Positions 26,345-38,730 of a stretch of 64,000 bases of DNA are shown piece after piece. Every line of letters starts with the position of its first letter. Within the stretch, counting starts at the first letter, position 1. The stretch is from Desulfosporosinus nitroreducens. Its GTDB lineage: Bacteria; Bacillota; Desulfitobacteriia; Desulfitobacteriales; Desulfitobacteriaceae. The position numbers were made by a program, and so were the translations under genes. The stretch lies in contig NZ_JAMHFY010000006.1 of assembly GCF_023897015.1 (NCBI RefSeq), forward strand, positions 1-64,000, read 5' to 3'. The notes under the pieces are model-generated. The model did not search any database. It saw only the letters and a list, made by a program, of their open reading frames with translations, and was not told where the DNA came from.

Positions 26345-27610
26345 TCAACCGATATATTCAACGCCCATATAAGGCTGCAGCACTTTAGGAACACGAACTC
26401 TGCCATCCTGATCCTGATAATTCTCCATAATAGCCGCAACTGTGCGTCCAATCGCCAATCCGCTGCCATTTAAGGTATGGACAAACTCTGGCTTATCCTT
26501 AGGTCCTCTGCGAAAACGAATATTTGCCCGGCGCGCTTGAAAGTCTTCGAAGTTACTGCAAGAAGATATTTCCCTATAGGTATTAAAGCTGGGCAACCAT
26601 ACTTCTAAATCATAGGTTTTGGCAGACGTAAAGCCGAGATCTCCTGTAGCTAATGTCATGACTCGATAAGGAAGTTCTAATTCTTGAAGAATACTTTCAG
26701 CATCCTTTGTCAGTAATTCAAGCTCCTCATAAGAATTTTCAGGCAGTGAGAACTTAACCAGTTCTACTTTGTTGAACTGGTGTTGGCGAATAAGCCCTCT
26801 CGTATCCCGCCCTGCCGAACCCGCTTCAGAGCGAAAACATGAACTGTATGCGCAGTGGCGAATTGGCAATTGACTGCCATCTAATATTTCATCACGATAA
26901 AGATTTGTCACAGGCACTTCTGCCGTAGGAATTAAAAAGTAGTCTGTTCCAACAATTTTAAAGGCATCATCCTCAAATTTGGGCAATTGACCTGTACCCA
27001 TCATAGAAGCACGATTGACCATATAGGGAGGAAGTATCTCTGTATATCCCCTAGTTGTGTGACGATCAAGCATAAATGAAATAAGAGAACGCTCCAGCTT
27101 AGCACCTAACCCTTTGTAAAAGGTAAACCGTGCTCCAGTAACCTTAGCAGCTCTGACAAAATCAAAAACATCCAACTTTTCACCGACTTCATAATGGGCT
27201 TTTGGCTCAAAATCAAAAATTCGAGGGGTTCCCCATGCACGAACTTGAACATTGGCACTTTCGTCTAAACCTACTGGCACAGAAGCGTGAGGTATGTTTG
27301 GAATTTCATAGAGTACTCTTTCCATCTCTCGTACAATGTCCGCTGATGTTTCTTCTAAGTCTTTAATGGTTTGACCAACTTCTCGCATTTCTAGAACAAG
27401 ACTTTCAGCATCTTCTCCATTTTTCTTGAGACGCCCAACTTCTTCAGAAACCGAATTTCTACGGGCCTTTAAAGTCTCAATTTCAAAAAGCAGTTTGCGC
27501 CTTTCTTCTTCTTGTTTTAAGAAGTGGTCGAGACTAATAGAAACATGACGCTTTTCTAATGCCTCTTTAACTGCTTCAGGGTTATTACGAACAAATTTGA
27601 GATCCAACAT
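26345..27610 (-). CDS. serS: Seryl-tRNA synthetase
   Basis: A 421-residue class II synthetase; it also supplies Ser-tRNA-Sec, the precursor for selenocysteine. The N-terminal coiled-coil arm covers about 30-105. Motif 2 ([17 protein letters not shown], about 262-278) and motif 3 ([18 protein letters not shown], about 383-400) are clear. The ATG at 27610 has GGGAGGGTG upstream; the longer reading to 27694 runs into a dispersed repeat. I see no T-box core in front of it. Three tRNA-Ser genes follow on the same strand. Confidence 0.97.
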   Translation of the reverse strand: MLDLKFVRNNPEAVKEALEKRHVSISLDHFLKQEEERRKLLFEIETLKARRNSVSEEVGRLKKNGEDAESLVLEMREVGQTIKDLEETSADIVREMERVLYEIPNIPHASVPVGLDESANVQVRAWGTPRIFDFEPKAHYEVGEKLDVFDFVRAAKVTGARFTFYKGLGAKLERSLISFMLDRHTTRGYTEILPPYMVNRASMMGTGQLPKFEDDAFKIVGTDYFLIPTAEVPVTNLYRDEILDGSQLPIRHCAYSSCFRSEAGSAGRDTRGLIRQHQFNKVELVKFSLPENSYEELELLTKDAESILQELELPYRVMTLATGDLGFTSAKTYDLEVWLPSFNTYREISSCSNFEDFQARRANIRFRRGPKDKPEFVHTLNGSGLAIGRTVAAIMENYQDQDGRVRVPKVLQPYMGVEYIG

Positions 27611-27636
27611 ACTAACACCCTCCCATGCCTGTAAAA

Positions 27637-27745
27637 AGAAAACTTGGATAGCGCCAAGCGCTGGCCTAGGATGGCCGAGTGTCCCTGTAGCCATGGATGG
27701 CGAGAAGGGACCCCTTCTGGCGCTTGGCGTTCGCCTTAGTGAACT
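27637..27745 (-). repeat. Dispersed intergenic repeat, locus 1 (serS leader)
   Basis: A minus-orientation copy of the modular repeat family. It carries the GGTCCCTTCTCGCCATC head, CAGGGACACTCGGCC, GGCCAGCG, and a terminal CTTGGCGCTATCCAAGTTTT hairpin plus T run. It has no copy of the 37-bp unit. The terminal hairpin ends about 27 nt before the serS start codon; the other end abuts the pdxT stop. Confidence 0.8.
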
Positions 27746-28323
27746 TAATGTTCATCAATCATGTTTAAAAAATACTGATGAACTCTATTATCTGGAGTAA
27801 GTTCCGGATGGAACGCGCTGGCTAATAAATTTCCTTGTCTCACAAAGACAATCTTACCATTATACTCTGCTAATATACCTACATTAGGGGCCACTTCCTT
27901 AAGATAGGGTGCTCTAATAAACACAGCTCTCAGGGGATTAACTCCTAAGGCAGGTACTTGGAGATCCGTTTCAAAACTTGCTACTTGTCTTCCAAAAGCA
28001 TTTCGTTCTACTACTGTATCCATAAGGTTCAAGCGATACTGATCACTGTCTACAATAGTTTTACTAAGTAGAATCATACCTGCGCAAGTTCCGAAAATTG
28101 GCATATCCTTAGCGCCAAGCTCCTTAATTCTTTCACCCATCTCATCAATTATCAGGAGTTTACCAATGGTTGTACTTTCTCCACCTGGAATAATGAGACC
28201 CTGTATTCCATCAAGATCACTTGTTCGACGCACCTCTGTAACATCGCAGCCCAATTTTTCTAAAACCTGCCGGTGCTCGCGAAAAGCACCTTGCAGTGCC
28301 AATACGCCAACACGCTTTTTCAT
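27745..28323 (-). CDS. pdxT: Pyridoxal 5'-phosphate synthase, glutaminase subunit
   Basis: A 192-residue class I glutaminase that feeds ammonia to PdxS for PLP synthesis. It has [13 protein letters not shown] (about 43-55), nucleophile Cys in FGTCAGM (about 77-83), and His/Glu in [10 protein letters not shown] (about 167-176). ATG at 28323 is the likely start (an in-frame TTG at 28332 is possible). It directly follows pdxS, the normal pair. Confidence 0.97.
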   Translation of the reverse strand: MKKRVGVLALQGAFREHRQVLEKLGCDVTEVRRTSDLDGIQGLIIPGGESTTIGKLLIIDEMGERIKELGAKDMPIFGTCAGMILLSKTIVDSDQYRLNLMDTVVERNAFGRQVASFETDLQVPALGVNPLRAVFIRAPYLKEVAPNVGILAEYNGKIVFVRQGNLLASAFHPELTPDNRVHQYFLNMIDEH

Positions 28324-28325
28324 TT

Positions 28326-29210
28326 TTACCAACCCCGTTCTTGCATACGCTGAGATTCGGTCAGGGTAGATATTTCAATTCCCGACATAGGTTGTCCTAG
28401 ATCTTTAGAGATTTCCGCAAGCAATTTTGCATCCTTATAATGGGTCGTTGCCATAACAATTGCTTTAGCACGTGCTTTTGGATCACCTGATTTAAAGATT
28501 CCTGAGCCTACAAATATACCATCCACTCCCAGTTGCATCATTAAAGCAGCATCAGCAGGCGTAGCTATACCCCCTGCTGCGAAGTTAACGACGGGAAGTT
28601 TACCGTGTTCCGCCACATAAAGAACCAAATCATAGGGAGCACCCATATCTTTGGCTGCTGTCATAAGCTCCTCTTGCGGCATCAATGTCAAAGCACGCAT
28701 TTCACTCATTACGGTACGCATATGACGAACTGCTTCAACTACATTACCTGTTCCAGGTTCTCCTTTGGTACGGATCATGGCGGCTCCTTCTCCGATTCGC
28801 CGTAATGCTTCACCCAGATTACGGCAACCGCAAACAAAAGGCACCTTGAAATCATGTTTATTAATATGATAAGAATCGTCTGCAGGAGTTAATACTTCAG
28901 ACTCATCAATATAATCAGCACCTAAAGCTTCTAAAATTCGAGCTTCGACAAAATGTCCGATACGTGCTTTAGCCATGACTGGAATAGACACTACTTCCAT
29001 TATGTTCTTTATAATTGAGGGATCCGCCATCCGTGCAACTCCACCTTCTGCACGAATATCCGAAGGAACACGCTCTAAAGCCATTACAGCACATGCTCCA
29101 GCCTCTTCTGCAATTATTGCCTGCTCAGGAGTGGTTACATCCATAATAACGCCACCCTTAAGCATTTCTGCAAGTCCAGTCTTTACTTTAAATGAGCCAA
29201 TATCAGTCAT
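28326..29210 (-). CDS. pdxS: Pyridoxal 5'-phosphate synthase, lyase subunit
   Basis: A 294-residue PLP synthase that condenses ribose 5-phosphate, glyceraldehyde 3-phosphate and ammonia. It has [13 protein letters not shown] (about 15-27), [10 protein letters not shown] (about 81-90, catalytic Lys), [14 protein letters not shown] (about 153-166) and [13 protein letters not shown] (about 213-225). Length is typical. AGGAGGAAC precedes the ATG. It comes downstream of gyrA and before pdxT-serS, the Bacillus yaaD-yaaE-serS order. Confidence 0.98.
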   Translation of the reverse strand: MTDIGSFKVKTGLAEMLKGGVIMDVTTPEQAIIAEEAGACAVMALERVPSDIRAEGGVARMADPSIIKNIMEVVSIPVMAKARIGHFVEARILEALGADYIDESEVLTPADDSYHINKHDFKVPFVCGCRNLGEALRRIGEGAAMIRTKGEPGTGNVVEAVRHMRTVMSEMRALTLMPQEELMTAAKDMGAPYDLVLYVAEHGKLPVVNFAAGGIATPADAALMMQLGVDGIFVGSGIFKSGDPKARAKAIVMATTHYKDAKLLAEISKDLGQPMSGIEISTLTESQRMQERGW

Positions 29211-29245
29211 TATAATAGTTCCTCCTCAAGATAAATTGTTAAACA

Positions 29246-29273
29246 ATAGATTATGTATATAAACATAATCTAT
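29246..29273 (-). terminator. Inverted repeat between gyrA and pdxS
   Basis: A perfect 11-bp inverted repeat (ATAGATTATGT and its complement) with a 6-nt loop, 43 nt after gyrA and 36 nt before pdxS. On the minus strand TTGTTT follows. It may be a weak gyrA terminator or a regulatory site for pdxST. Confidence 0.5.
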
Positions 29274-29315
29274 GAATCTCAGACATGGTAACACCTTGCT
29301 CAAATTTTGTCAATT

Positions 29316-31799
29316 TTAGACTTCATCATCTGAGTCTTCGGAATTATCACCTTCCTCAATTTCTTCATCATCCTTCATCAAGACTTTTGCAATCGCTACA
29401 ACACTACTTTCACCGGTCCGCATGGCCATAACTCCTTGTGCAGATCGTCCTTGATTCGAAATGCTTGAAACAGGAATTCTAAGCATAATTCCATTATTGG
29501 TAATTACCATAAGCTCATCTTCTACTTGAACAACTTTGATTCCAACTAAAGTGCCCGTTTTAGCATTCAATTTCATGACAATAACTCCTCGGCCGCCACG
29601 TCCTTGAACACGGAATTCCTTAAGGTTAGTTCGCTTAGCAAATCCGTTTTCACTCATTGTTAAGAGTTCACCTTCGTCACCAATAACATCCATTCCAACA
29701 ACTAAATCGTTTGCTTCAAGCTTTATCCCTTTGACTCCACGCGCTGTACGTCCCATATAACGTACATCAGACTCTGGAAAACGAATGGCAATTCCATTTT
29801 TAGTAGCTAAAAGAATATCATCCAATCCTTGGGTTAACTTAACCCCGATAAGTTCATCCTCTTCATCTAAGGTTAAAGCAATTAACCCATCTCTTCGGGA
29901 TGAATCATATTCCTGCAATGCTGTCTTCTTCATGATGCCGTTTTTAGTAGCTGTGATCAAGAAGAAGTCAGGACTATACTCTTTAATTGCCATAACTGCT
30001 GTTATCATTTCATGTTGGCTTAAATTTAAGAGGTTTATAACGGCAGTTCCCTTACCAGTTCGACTCGCTTCAGGAATCTCATGAGCTTTCAGTCGATACA
30101 CTTTTCCCTGGGAAGTAAAGAAAAGAATATAGTGATGGGTGGTCGTTGTAAAGAGATGTTCAACAAAGTCTCGTTCTTTAGTAGCCATCCCATGGACCCC
30201 TTTGCCCCCTCGGTTCTGGCTCTTGTATGTATTTAGAGGCAACCGTTTGATATACCCATAATGAGTAACGGTGACAACTACGTCTTCCACCGCAATAAGA
30301 TCTTCAATATCCATTTTACTGACATCAACCGTTATCTGTGTCCGTCGAGAATCTCCAAATTTATGATTTATTTCTTCCAATTCAGCCTTAACAATTCCAA
30401 TAACCATAGCTTCTGAGGCAAGAACTGATTTAAGATAATCAATAGTCTTCATCAGTTCCTTGTATTGATTCTCCAATTTTTCTCGTTCTAATCCGGTCAG
30501 GCGCTTTAATCTCATATCTACTATGGCTTGAGCTTGTTTTTCACTTAAACCAAAACGCATTGATAGATTTTCTCTAGCCTTTGATTCATCAGATGAAGAG
30601 CGAATGGTTTCAATAACTTCATCTATATGATCAAGTGCTATTCTCAGTCCCTCAATTATATGAGCTTCTGCCTCTGCTTTATTGAGTTCAAACCTAGTTC
30701 TTCGAACAATTACATCTTTTTGATGTTCAATAAAATAATGAATCATATCCTTAAGCGTAAGAGTTTTTGGCTGTCCATTGACTAAGGCCAGCATATTTAC
30801 GCCAAAAGTATCTTCCAACTGAGTATGTTTATAGAGTTGGTTTAAAATAACCTTCGGATTGACATCCCGTCTTAGCTCTATAACAATACGCATCCCTGAC
30901 CTGTCCGATTCATCCCTAAGGTCGGTGATCCCATCAATTTTCTTATCACGAACAAGGTCAGCAATTTTTTCAATCATTCTAGCTTTATTGACCATAAATG
31001 GAATTTCTGTGATAAGGATACGAGTCTTACCTGACTTTTCCATGTTTTCAATTTGTGCTTTAGCTCTTATTTTTATTGAACCTCTTCCAGTCAGATAAGC
31101 AGATCTGATTCCTTCGTGACCCATGATCGTTGCACCTGTTGGGAAGTCTGGACCTTTTATATAATTAATTAGTTCATCAATTGATAATTCAGGATTTTCC
31201 ATTAAAGCAATTGTCGCTTGGACCACTTCTGATAAATTATGAGGTGGAATATTCGTTGCCATTCCTACTGCAATTCCTGAAGAACCGTTTACAAGCAAAT
31301 TTGGAAATTTTGAAGGCAATACTGTAGGTTCTTCTTGTTTTTCATCATAGTTAAGGCCGAAATCAACAGTATCTTTGTCGATATCTGCCAACATATAAGT
31401 CGCCAGTTTAGCCATTCGCAGTTCAGTATAACGCATAGCAGCTGCAGAGTCTCCATCAATTGAACCAAAGTTACCGTGTCCGTCAACAAGCGGATAGCGA
31501 CTTGCAAAATCTTGAGCCAAACGAACAACCGCATCATAAATTGAAGAATCCCCGTGGGGGTGGAATTTACCCATGCAATCTCCGACAAGTCGTGCCGACT
31601 TACTATAAGGCTTGTTCGGAGTCAAACCCAACTCATGAAGAGTATAAAGAATTCTGCGATGTACCGGTTTGAGCCCGTCTCGCACATCGGGCAAAGCACG
31701 GCTAACGATAACACTCATAGAGTAATCGATAAATGACTTTCGCATTTCTTCCGCAATTTCAATGGGAAGGACCTTCCCTCCCAATAGTTCATCCGCCAT
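29316..31799 (-). CDS. gyrA: DNA gyrase subunit A
   Basis: An 827-residue type II topoisomerase subunit. The catalytic Tyr is in AAAMRYTE (about 118-125). The quinolone-resistance region reads [10 protein letters not shown] (about 80-89), with Ser and Asp at the sensitive positions. The GyrA box is [10 protein letters not shown] (about 527-536), followed by a beta-pinwheel C-terminal domain and an acidic tail. It lies 14 bp after gyrB. Confidence 0.99.
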   Translation of the reverse strand: MADELLGGKVLPIEIAEEMRKSFIDYSMSVIVSRALPDVRDGLKPVHRRILYTLHELGLTPNKPYSKSARLVGDCMGKFHPHGDSSIYDAVVRLAQDFASRYPLVDGHGNFGSIDGDSAAAMRYTELRMAKLATYMLADIDKDTVDFGLNYDEKQEEPTVLPSKFPNLLVNGSSGIAVGMATNIPPHNLSEVVQATIALMENPELSIDELINYIKGPDFPTGATIMGHEGIRSAYLTGRGSIKIRAKAQIENMEKSGKTRILITEIPFMVNKARMIEKIADLVRDKKIDGITDLRDESDRSGMRIVIELRRDVNPKVILNQLYKHTQLEDTFGVNMLALVNGQPKTLTLKDMIHYFIEHQKDVIVRRTRFELNKAEAEAHIIEGLRIALDHIDEVIETIRSSSDESKARENLSMRFGLSEKQAQAIVDMRLKRLTGLEREKLENQYKELMKTIDYLKSVLASEAMVIGIVKAELEEINHKFGDSRRTQITVDVSKMDIEDLIAVEDVVVTVTHYGYIKRLPLNTYKSQNRGGKGVHGMATKERDFVEHLFTTTTHHYILFFTSQGKVYRLKAHEIPEASRTGKGTAVINLLNLSQHEMITAVMAIKEYSPDFFLITATKNGIMKKTALQEYDSSRRDGLIALTLDEEDELIGVKLTQGLDDILLATKNGIAIRFPESDVRYMGRTARGVKGIKLEANDLVVGMDVIGDEGELLTMSENGFAKRTNLKEFRVQGRGGRGVIVMKLNAKTGTLVGIKVVQVEDELMVITNNGIMLRIPVSSISNQGRSAQGVMAMRTGESSVVAIAKVLMKDDEEIEEGDNSEDSDDEV

Positions 31800-31813
31800 G
31801 AATGAGCACCCCT

Positions 31814-33760
<1,947 letters not shown>

Positions 33761-33766
33761 CTATAG

Positions 33767-33885
33767 AAAACTTGGCTAGCGCCAAGACTTTTATTCGCCG
33801 GCGTTCGCCATAGTCGCACTTATGCGCAGGCCATAACTCTAACAGAAATGTTCAAAGTTAGAGCATCACATAGATGGCAGTGGTG
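33767..33885 (-). repeat. Dispersed intergenic repeat, locus 2 (gyrB leader, degenerate)
   Basis: Minus-orientation copy. One unit (33832-33870) has a CTCTAAC/GTTAGAG stem with an enlarged loop. It is followed by an AAGTGCGACTATGGCGAACG block matching loci 1 and 3, and then by CTTGGCGCTAGCCAAGTTTT, nearly identical to the end of locus 1. The end lies about 19 nt before the gyrB start, next to the ribosome site. Confidence 0.7.
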
Positions 33886-34000
33886 TCTTATTAGCATGAA
33901 AGTTTGACTAGTACCAAAAAATACCTTCAACCTTATTATTGTACACTAAAATTTAAGATGTATCAATTTAAAGCTAATTTAAACTAAATGCTTTAATTTT

Positions 34001-34261
34001 TTAACTTTCATTTCCAATTTCGGTAAAAGAACGCCTAAATAATGTAATCGAAGAAATTGGAGAAAAATACAAATCTTTTATCGTTACAATTAAGGTTTTT
34101 TCCTTACCTTTATCTGAAATATAGTAAATATTTTTATAATGATTTTTCATTTTATCTAAAAATACTTGGTTAGTTTGACTTATTTTTGTCATATCTAAGT
34201 CTATAATTGTAACAATTTCATCTTTTTTAATCAAAACATCTCCACCAAGATGTAAATACAA
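34001..34261 (-). CDS. remB: RemB/YaaB (DUF370) extracellular matrix regulator
   Basis: An 86-residue protein starting MYLHLGGDVLI with the ending LYFSPISSITLFRR, matching Bacillus YaaB/RemB (same slot between recF and gyrB). RemA/RemB proteins affect biofilm-matrix gene expression in Bacillus; function in this organism is unknown. It starts with TTG immediately after the recF stop codon, so it is probably translationally coupled. Confidence 0.93.
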   Translation of the reverse strand: MYLHLGGDVLIKKDEIVTIIDLDMTKISQTNQVFLDKMKNHYKNIYYISDKGKEKTLIVTIKDLYFSPISSITLFRRSFTEIGNES

Positions 34262-35356
34262 CTAAGTTTCCCTCCTTATGTGCCCTTGTTCCACAAAATA
34301 AAGCGTTCCTAACTCAAGATGATTATCAGCACTTGTCATAGTTATAAGAGTTTGTATGCGTGAAGACTCTATGAACTTTATTAAATAGTCTCTCCTAAAA
34401 CGGTCCAATTCAGACAACACGTCATCAAGTAAAAGAAGGGGGTATTCCCCTTTTTCTTGACGTATTAGCTCAAGTTCAGCAAGTTTTAAGCTCAACACTA
34501 AAGACCGCTGTTGCCCTTGTGATGCATAAAGTCGTGCTGGCTTATTATTTAGGAGTATCTGTAAATCATCACGATGAGGTCCTACAAGAATCATTTGACG
34601 TTCTATCTCTTGATCTAATTTATCATTTAGTAATTTTGGAAATTCAGATATAGCTTCATTTACAGTTCTTTTACCTAAAGCATAGTAGAGGATCATCAAT
34701 TTTTCTTTTTTTGAGGACAAATTTCCATAAATGGGGTCAGCTGCATCTTGTAAGCGTTGCGTTAACTCCGCTCTATTGAGAATAATCTTTTCTCCCAATT
34801 CAATAATTTGTTCATTCCAAAGCTGTAATTGTGAGTATTTCATATGCTTGTCAGTAAAAGACTTTAATAATGCACTTTTCTGCTGAATCACTTTATTATA
34901 CGCGTTTAGAATACTTACATGTCCTGGGCGCATTTGTGCGATATGCAAGTCCAAAAATCTTCTTCTTTCCGAAGGCCCCCCTTTTATCATAACAAGGTCA
35001 TCCGGAGAAAAGAAGATTACATTTATGGTCCCAACAAAATCGGATAAACGTTGACAAGATACTTTATTTATTTTGACCATTTTCCTTTTATCTTTATAAT
35101 GACTTTCCAACAATACTTTGCGGTCATTCATTAAAAAATCCCCATAAAGATGAAATTCACTTTGATCCCAACGTAACAATTCTTGTTCACGATGTACTCG
35201 ATAGGATTTACCAGTCAATAAGTAATAAATTCCTTCAATAATATTTGTCTTACCCTGACCATTATCTCCAATTAAAATATTTGTTCCAGGCATGAATTGG
35301 ATAGTTTCATTTTCATAATTACGGAAATTCTGTAAGCGCATATTATTTATCATCAT
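34262..35356 (-). CDS. recF: DNA replication and repair protein RecF
   Basis: A 364-residue SMC-like ATPase of the RecFOR pathway. Walker A GDNGQGKTNIIEG lies near residue 32, signature SQGQQRSLVLSLKLAE near 278, and Walker B PLLLLDDVLSELD near 301. The first in-frame start is ATG at 35356; a second ATG follows at once. It lies 8 bp after dnaN; the yaaA (rlbA) gene normally found between them is absent. Confidence 0.98.
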   Translation of the reverse strand: MMINNMRLQNFRNYENETIQFMPGTNILIGDNGQGKTNIIEGIYYLLTGKSYRVHREQELLRWDQSEFHLYGDFLMNDRKVLLESHYKDKRKMVKINKVSCQRLSDFVGTINVIFFSPDDLVMIKGGPSERRRFLDLHIAQMRPGHVSILNAYNKVIQQKSALLKSFTDKHMKYSQLQLWNEQIIELGEKIILNRAELTQRLQDAADPIYGNLSSKKEKLMILYYALGKRTVNEAISEFPKLLNDKLDQEIERQMILVGPHRDDLQILLNNKPARLYASQGQQRSLVLSLKLAELELIRQEKGEYPLLLLDDVLSELDRFRRDYLIKFIESSRIQTLITMTSADNHLELGTLYFVEQGHIRRET

Positions 35357-35364
35357 AATTATTA

Positions 35365-36468
35365 TTAAGACGTTCTTACCGGTAATACCAGATAAATATA
35401 ATTCGGATTGTCTAATGGTCGCATTACACCTGGGCTAAATGGTCCAGATAATTCAAATAAAATGCGATCGCTGTCTATTACTTTTAAAGCATCAATCAAA
35501 AATTTTGCATTAAAAGCAATCCTTACATCCTTACCTTCCATTTCTATGCCTATTTGCTCAGATATTTTGCCTAATTCAGAACTTTGATCAATTCTCAACT
35601 CATTATTTTCTACATTTATCCTTATAATATTAGCACCACTTTTGTCGCGAGAAAGCAATGAAGCCCGTTCCACCGCGTCAAGAAATTCTCTAACTGATAA
35701 ATAAACTTTTGTCTCACATGTTTGAGGGATAACTTGTTTATAGTTAGGAAATTGACCCTCAATAAGTCTTGATATTAAATAAATTGAACCAAATTGAAAA
35801 ACTACCTGATTACTGCTGTAACTAATGTTCAAGACCTCATCTTCATCTCTTAACAAACGATAAATTTCTGAAAGAGTTTTCGAGGGAATAATGCCGCTGA
35901 AACGTGATTCTCCCGAATTAGTTATTTCAGAAATAATATAGGCTAATCGATGAGTATCTGTGGCCACTAGTCGAATATTCGTACCCTCAATTTGCAAGAG
36001 TATCCCATTAAAAACTGGTCTATTTTCTTCTGCAGCACAGGAGAATATGGTCTGTTTAATCATATTTTTAAAGATCATAGTAGGTAATTCAAAGGATAAG
36101 GGTTCTATAAGATCTGGAAGCAAAGGGAATTCTTCAGGATCGTACCCATGCAAAATAATTTCTGATTGGTAATAACCTATTGTTATTTGTTGATCTTTTT
36201 CTTCTAATGTGATTGTAGTATCTGGCAATTTACGCACAACTTCTGTAAAGAGTTTAGCAGGAACGATCATTGTCCCTTCCTCAGTGACTTGCGCTGGAAC
36301 GTCACAACGAATCCCCATTTCAAGATCAGTAGCTGCAAATTGTAAAGACTGATTATCGGCCTGAATTAAAATTCCTTGAAGGACCGGCAATGGGTTTTTA
36401 TTAGAAACAGCCCGTTGAACAGCATTTACACCAGAAAGCAGTGCATCTTTTGAGCAGAAGATTTTCAT
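35365..36468 (-). CDS. dnaN: DNA polymerase III beta subunit (sliding clamp)
   Basis: A 367-residue clamp with the three repeated beta-clamp domains, beginning MKIFCSKDALLSGVNAVQRA and ending in LPVRTS, the standard C-terminal binding-pocket region. AGGAGG precedes the ATG. It is separated from dnaA by about 340 bp that carry origin elements. Confidence 0.99.
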   Translation of the reverse strand: MKIFCSKDALLSGVNAVQRAVSNKNPLPVLQGILIQADNQSLQFAATDLEMGIRCDVPAQVTEEGTMIVPAKLFTEVVRKLPDTTITLEEKDQQITIGYYQSEIILHGYDPEEFPLLPDLIEPLSFELPTMIFKNMIKQTIFSCAAEENRPVFNGILLQIEGTNIRLVATDTHRLAYIISEITNSGESRFSGIIPSKTLSEIYRLLRDEDEVLNISYSSNQVVFQFGSIYLISRLIEGQFPNYKQVIPQTCETKVYLSVREFLDAVERASLLSRDKSGANIIRINVENNELRIDQSSELGKISEQIGIEMEGKDVRIAFNAKFLIDALKVIDSDRILFELSGPFSPGVMRPLDNPNYIYLVLPVRTS

Positions 36469-36619
36469 ATGAATCGAATCCTCCTATAAATTTTATCCCC
36501 GGGATAAGATTAAATAGACTTCAGAATATGAAGTAGTTTTTTTATTGATCGCTAATTTTGAGTAAGGAAATTTTAATTTGATTTTTCTATTTCTTGCTCG
36601 TTCTAAATCCGGGTTATTA

Positions 36620-36790
36620 ATAATAAGATAATAGTTAGTAGTTGTAGTAGTATCGCTTGTCAACATGTGTATAAGTAGACTGACATGTCTAAACGACTGA
36701 TAAAAGCTATGTTGAAAAAGTTGTGGACAACCGGATCAAATTATCCACGTGTCCACATTTAAAAATTTATTATTATTTTATCCACAGGTT
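36620..36790. other. oriC unwinding region between dnaA and dnaN (incC-like)
   Basis: DnaA boxes: TTATCCACA at 36778-36786, TTATCCACG at 36741-36749, TGTGGACAA at 36722-36730 and TGTGTATAA at 36666-36674. Left of the last box is a short spacer, then TAG-type trinucleotides (TAGTAGTTGTAGTAGTA, about 36639-36655), which match the DnaA-trio motif, then AT-rich DNA. Boxes, spacer, trios and AT-rich DNA run in the direction dnaA to dnaN, the same layout as the Bacillus basal unwinding system. Confidence 0.8.
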
Positions 36791-36811
36791 ATGAACAAAT
36801 ATTTTAAAGCT

Positions 36812-38170
36812 TTAATCGGATTGAATACGTTGTATTATTTCATTCACTTTTTTCTCGAGCAACGGATCATTGCTTAGGGCTTGTGTGATTTTATCGTGAG
36901 CGTGCATTACAGTCGTATGATCTCTTCCCCCAAATTCGTCTCCTATTTTAGGTAAAGAGAAATCTGTAAGCTGACGAGAAAGATACATGGCGATTTGTCT
37001 GGGAAAGGCAACGGCACGGGTTCTTTTCTTAGCTTTAAAATCAGTAGGTGATAAGTTAAAAAATCTTGCTACAGATTCTTGAATAATATCAATGGTTATT
37101 TGCTTAGTATTATTTGCTGGGATAATATCTTTTAATGCTTCTACTGCTACTTCTGCAGTTATAGGGATTAGACTAAGGGAGGCAAAAGCCATTACTCTTA
37201 TTAGTGCACCTTCGAGCTCACGTATGTTTGAACGAATTTTGTCAGCAATGTAAACCATTACTTCATTAGGAACCTGGAGGTTTTCCATCATTGCCTTTTT
37301 TCGAAGAATAGCTATGCGTGTTTCTAGATCGGGTGCCTGAATATCAGTTATTAAACCCCATTCAAAACGTGATCGTAAACGGTCTTCTAACGTTGGTATT
37401 TCTTTTGGAGGACGATCAGATGAAATAATAATTTGTTTATTAGCTTCATGAAGCGCATTGAATGTATGAAAGAACTCTTCTTGAGTTCGTTCTTTGCCAG
37501 CTAAAAACTGAATATCATCGATTAGCAGGATATCAACGTTTCGGTAATGATTGCGGAATTCTTCGGGGTTTTCGTCTCTGATGGAATCTATCAGTTCATT
37601 TGTAAATTTTTCACTAGAAACATAAATAACCTTAGTATTAGGTGATCGTTGAAGGACATGATGCCCTATTGCATGCATGAGGTGGGTTTTTCCCAGACCT
37701 ACTCCACCGTAAATAAATAGAGGATTATAGGACTTGGCCGGTGATTCAGCCACAGCTAAGGAAGCGGCATGAGCAAAACGATTACTATTACCAATAACAA
37801 AAGTGTCGAAGGTGTATTTGGTATTCAGTGAATTAGGAATAGGTTCATTATGTTTAGAAACTGCAACTGTAGGCTCAGTTGAGGATATATCATCACTATA
37901 AGTATCTCCTAAAGAAGATAAAATAAAGCGAAGACTTACAGAATGACCTAAAACGGATTGAACAGAAGACCTAATCATAGGTGCATAACGACTTTCTAAC
38001 CAATCTTTTGCAAATTCATTGGGGACACTAATGACAAGTGTATCTCCATCAATATTAAGAAGTCGTGTAGAACTCAACCAAGTTTCAAAGCTCGGCTTAG
38101 AAAGTTCATTTTTTAGTTTTTCTAGCGTTTCCTGCCACAATAATTGGAGTGAGTTCGACTGTGGTGGCAT
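36812..38170 (-). CDS. dnaA: Chromosomal replication initiator DnaA
   Basis: A 452-residue initiator. Domain I covers about 1-85. The AAA+ core has [14 protein letters not shown] (Walker A, near 153), [13 protein letters not shown] (Walker B, near 213) and an arginine-rich [12 protein letters not shown] (near 260). The domain IV DNA-binding signature is [15 protein letters not shown] (near 415). The start at 38170 (MPPQSNSLQ) follows GGGAGGT; the longer reading to 38260 covers DnaA boxes and encodes an unlikely hydrophobic leader. Confidence 0.99.
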   Translation of the reverse strand: MPPQSNSLQLLWQETLEKLKNELSKPSFETWLSSTRLLNIDGDTLVISVPNEFAKDWLESRYAPMIRSSVQSVLGHSVSLRFILSSLGDTYSDDISSTEPTVAVSKHNEPIPNSLNTKYTFDTFVIGNSNRFAHAASLAVAESPAKSYNPLFIYGGVGLGKTHLMHAIGHHVLQRSPNTKVIYVSSEKFTNELIDSIRDENPEEFRNHYRNVDILLIDDIQFLAGKERTQEEFFHTFNALHEANKQIIISSDRPPKEIPTLEDRLRSRFEWGLITDIQAPDLETRIAILRKKAMMENLQVPNEVMVYIADKIRSNIRELEGALIRVMAFASLSLIPITAEVAVEALKDIIPANNTKQITIDIIQESVARFFNLSPTDFKAKKRTRAVAFPRQIAMYLSRQLTDFSLPKIGDEFGGRDHTTVMHAHDKITQALSNDPLLEKKVNEIIQRIQSD

Positions 38171-38217
38171 TGATGGACCTCCCTTGTCTAAAAATGAAAG
38201 AAATATGACAATAAAAA

Positions 38218-38420
38218 AGTTATACACAAACTTATACACATTTGTGGATAACTTAAACAAATTACGTGTTGTGAATAACAGAAAACACGATTTGTTGTTG
38301 TCGTCAGGTATTGTAGAAATATAATATCAAGTTTCGGTAGGGTTATCAACAGGAATATCGTCTGTTTATAAAATTATTCACAGGGGATAACTTTTTTACC
38401 TATTAAGTTATCCACATTGT
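38218..38420. other. oriC DnaA-box cluster upstream of dnaA
   Basis: At least six DnaA boxes: TTATACACA at 38220-38228 and 38232-38240, TGTGGATAA at 38243-38251, TGTGAATAA at 38270-38278, TTATTCACA at 38374-38382, TTATCCACA at 38408-38416, and a near match TTATCAACA at 38343-38351. It should form the second half of a bipartite origin and also autoregulate dnaA. Gene orientation switches here from minus to plus. Confidence 0.9.
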
Positions 38421-38435
38421 GTCAAAGTCATTTGC

Positions 38436-38465
38436 TTGACAGATTAAAATTTATTAGAGTATAAT
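38436..38465 (+). promoter_or_regulatory. Predicted sigma-A promoter of rpmH
   Basis: TTGACA at 38436-38441 and TATAAT at 38460-38465 are separated by 18 nt, both perfect hexamers. It should drive rpmH and perhaps rnpA. Confidence 0.75.
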
Positions 38466-38528
38466 CTCTAAGTAAGTTTGATTGTCTTCGAATGTTTTTT
38501 CGTTTGAAATAAAGGAGGTGTCGTTAAA

Positions 38529-38663
38529 TTGAAGAGAACATATCAACCGAAGAATCGGCGTCATAAGCGTGTTCACGGTTTTTTAAGTCGGATGAGTACG
38601 CCAACGGGGCGAAATGTAATAAAGCGCCGTCGTTTAAAGGGTCGGAAGAAGTTATCAGTTTAA
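38529..38663 (+). CDS. rpmH: 50S ribosomal protein L34
   Basis: A 44-residue, very basic protein: starts [18 protein letters not shown] (TTG start read as Met) and ends [13 protein letters not shown], the canonical L34 sequence. AAAGGAGG lies 9 nt upstream of the TTG. It is the first gene to the right of the origin, followed by its own terminator and then rnpA, the normal order. Confidence 0.97.
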   Translation: MKRTYQPKNRRHKRVHGFLSRMSTPTGRNVIKRRRLKGRKKLSV

Positions 38664-38692
38664 GGCCGCAATTATGTGGCCTTTTTTTTACA
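38663..38692 (+). terminator. Terminator after rpmH
   Basis: A GGCCGCA/TGTGGCC hairpin with an AT-rich loop followed by eight T residues, starting at the rpmH stop codon. Confidence 0.85.
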
Positions 38693-38697
38693 GTCTC

Positions 38698-38727
38698 AAA
38701 GTATAACTTATCGTTACATACTTTATG
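38698..38727. repeat. Inverted repeat at the head of repeat locus 3
   Basis: AAAGTAT and ATACTTT flank a 16-nt interior and lie immediately before the repeat head TGGAAGATCCCTTCTCGCC. A stronger 16-bp version stands in the same position at locus 5. Confidence 0.5.
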
Positions 38728-38730
38728 GAA

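Noticed and set aside
27610-27745. T-box leader for serS
   Set aside because: serS in Firmicutes often has a T-box, but no GGGTGG-ACCGCG core is present; the sequence is the dispersed repeat.
38019-38324. 101-residue plus-strand ORF over the dnaA start
   Set aside because: Antisense to dnaA and running through DnaA boxes; a shadow of the origin sequence.
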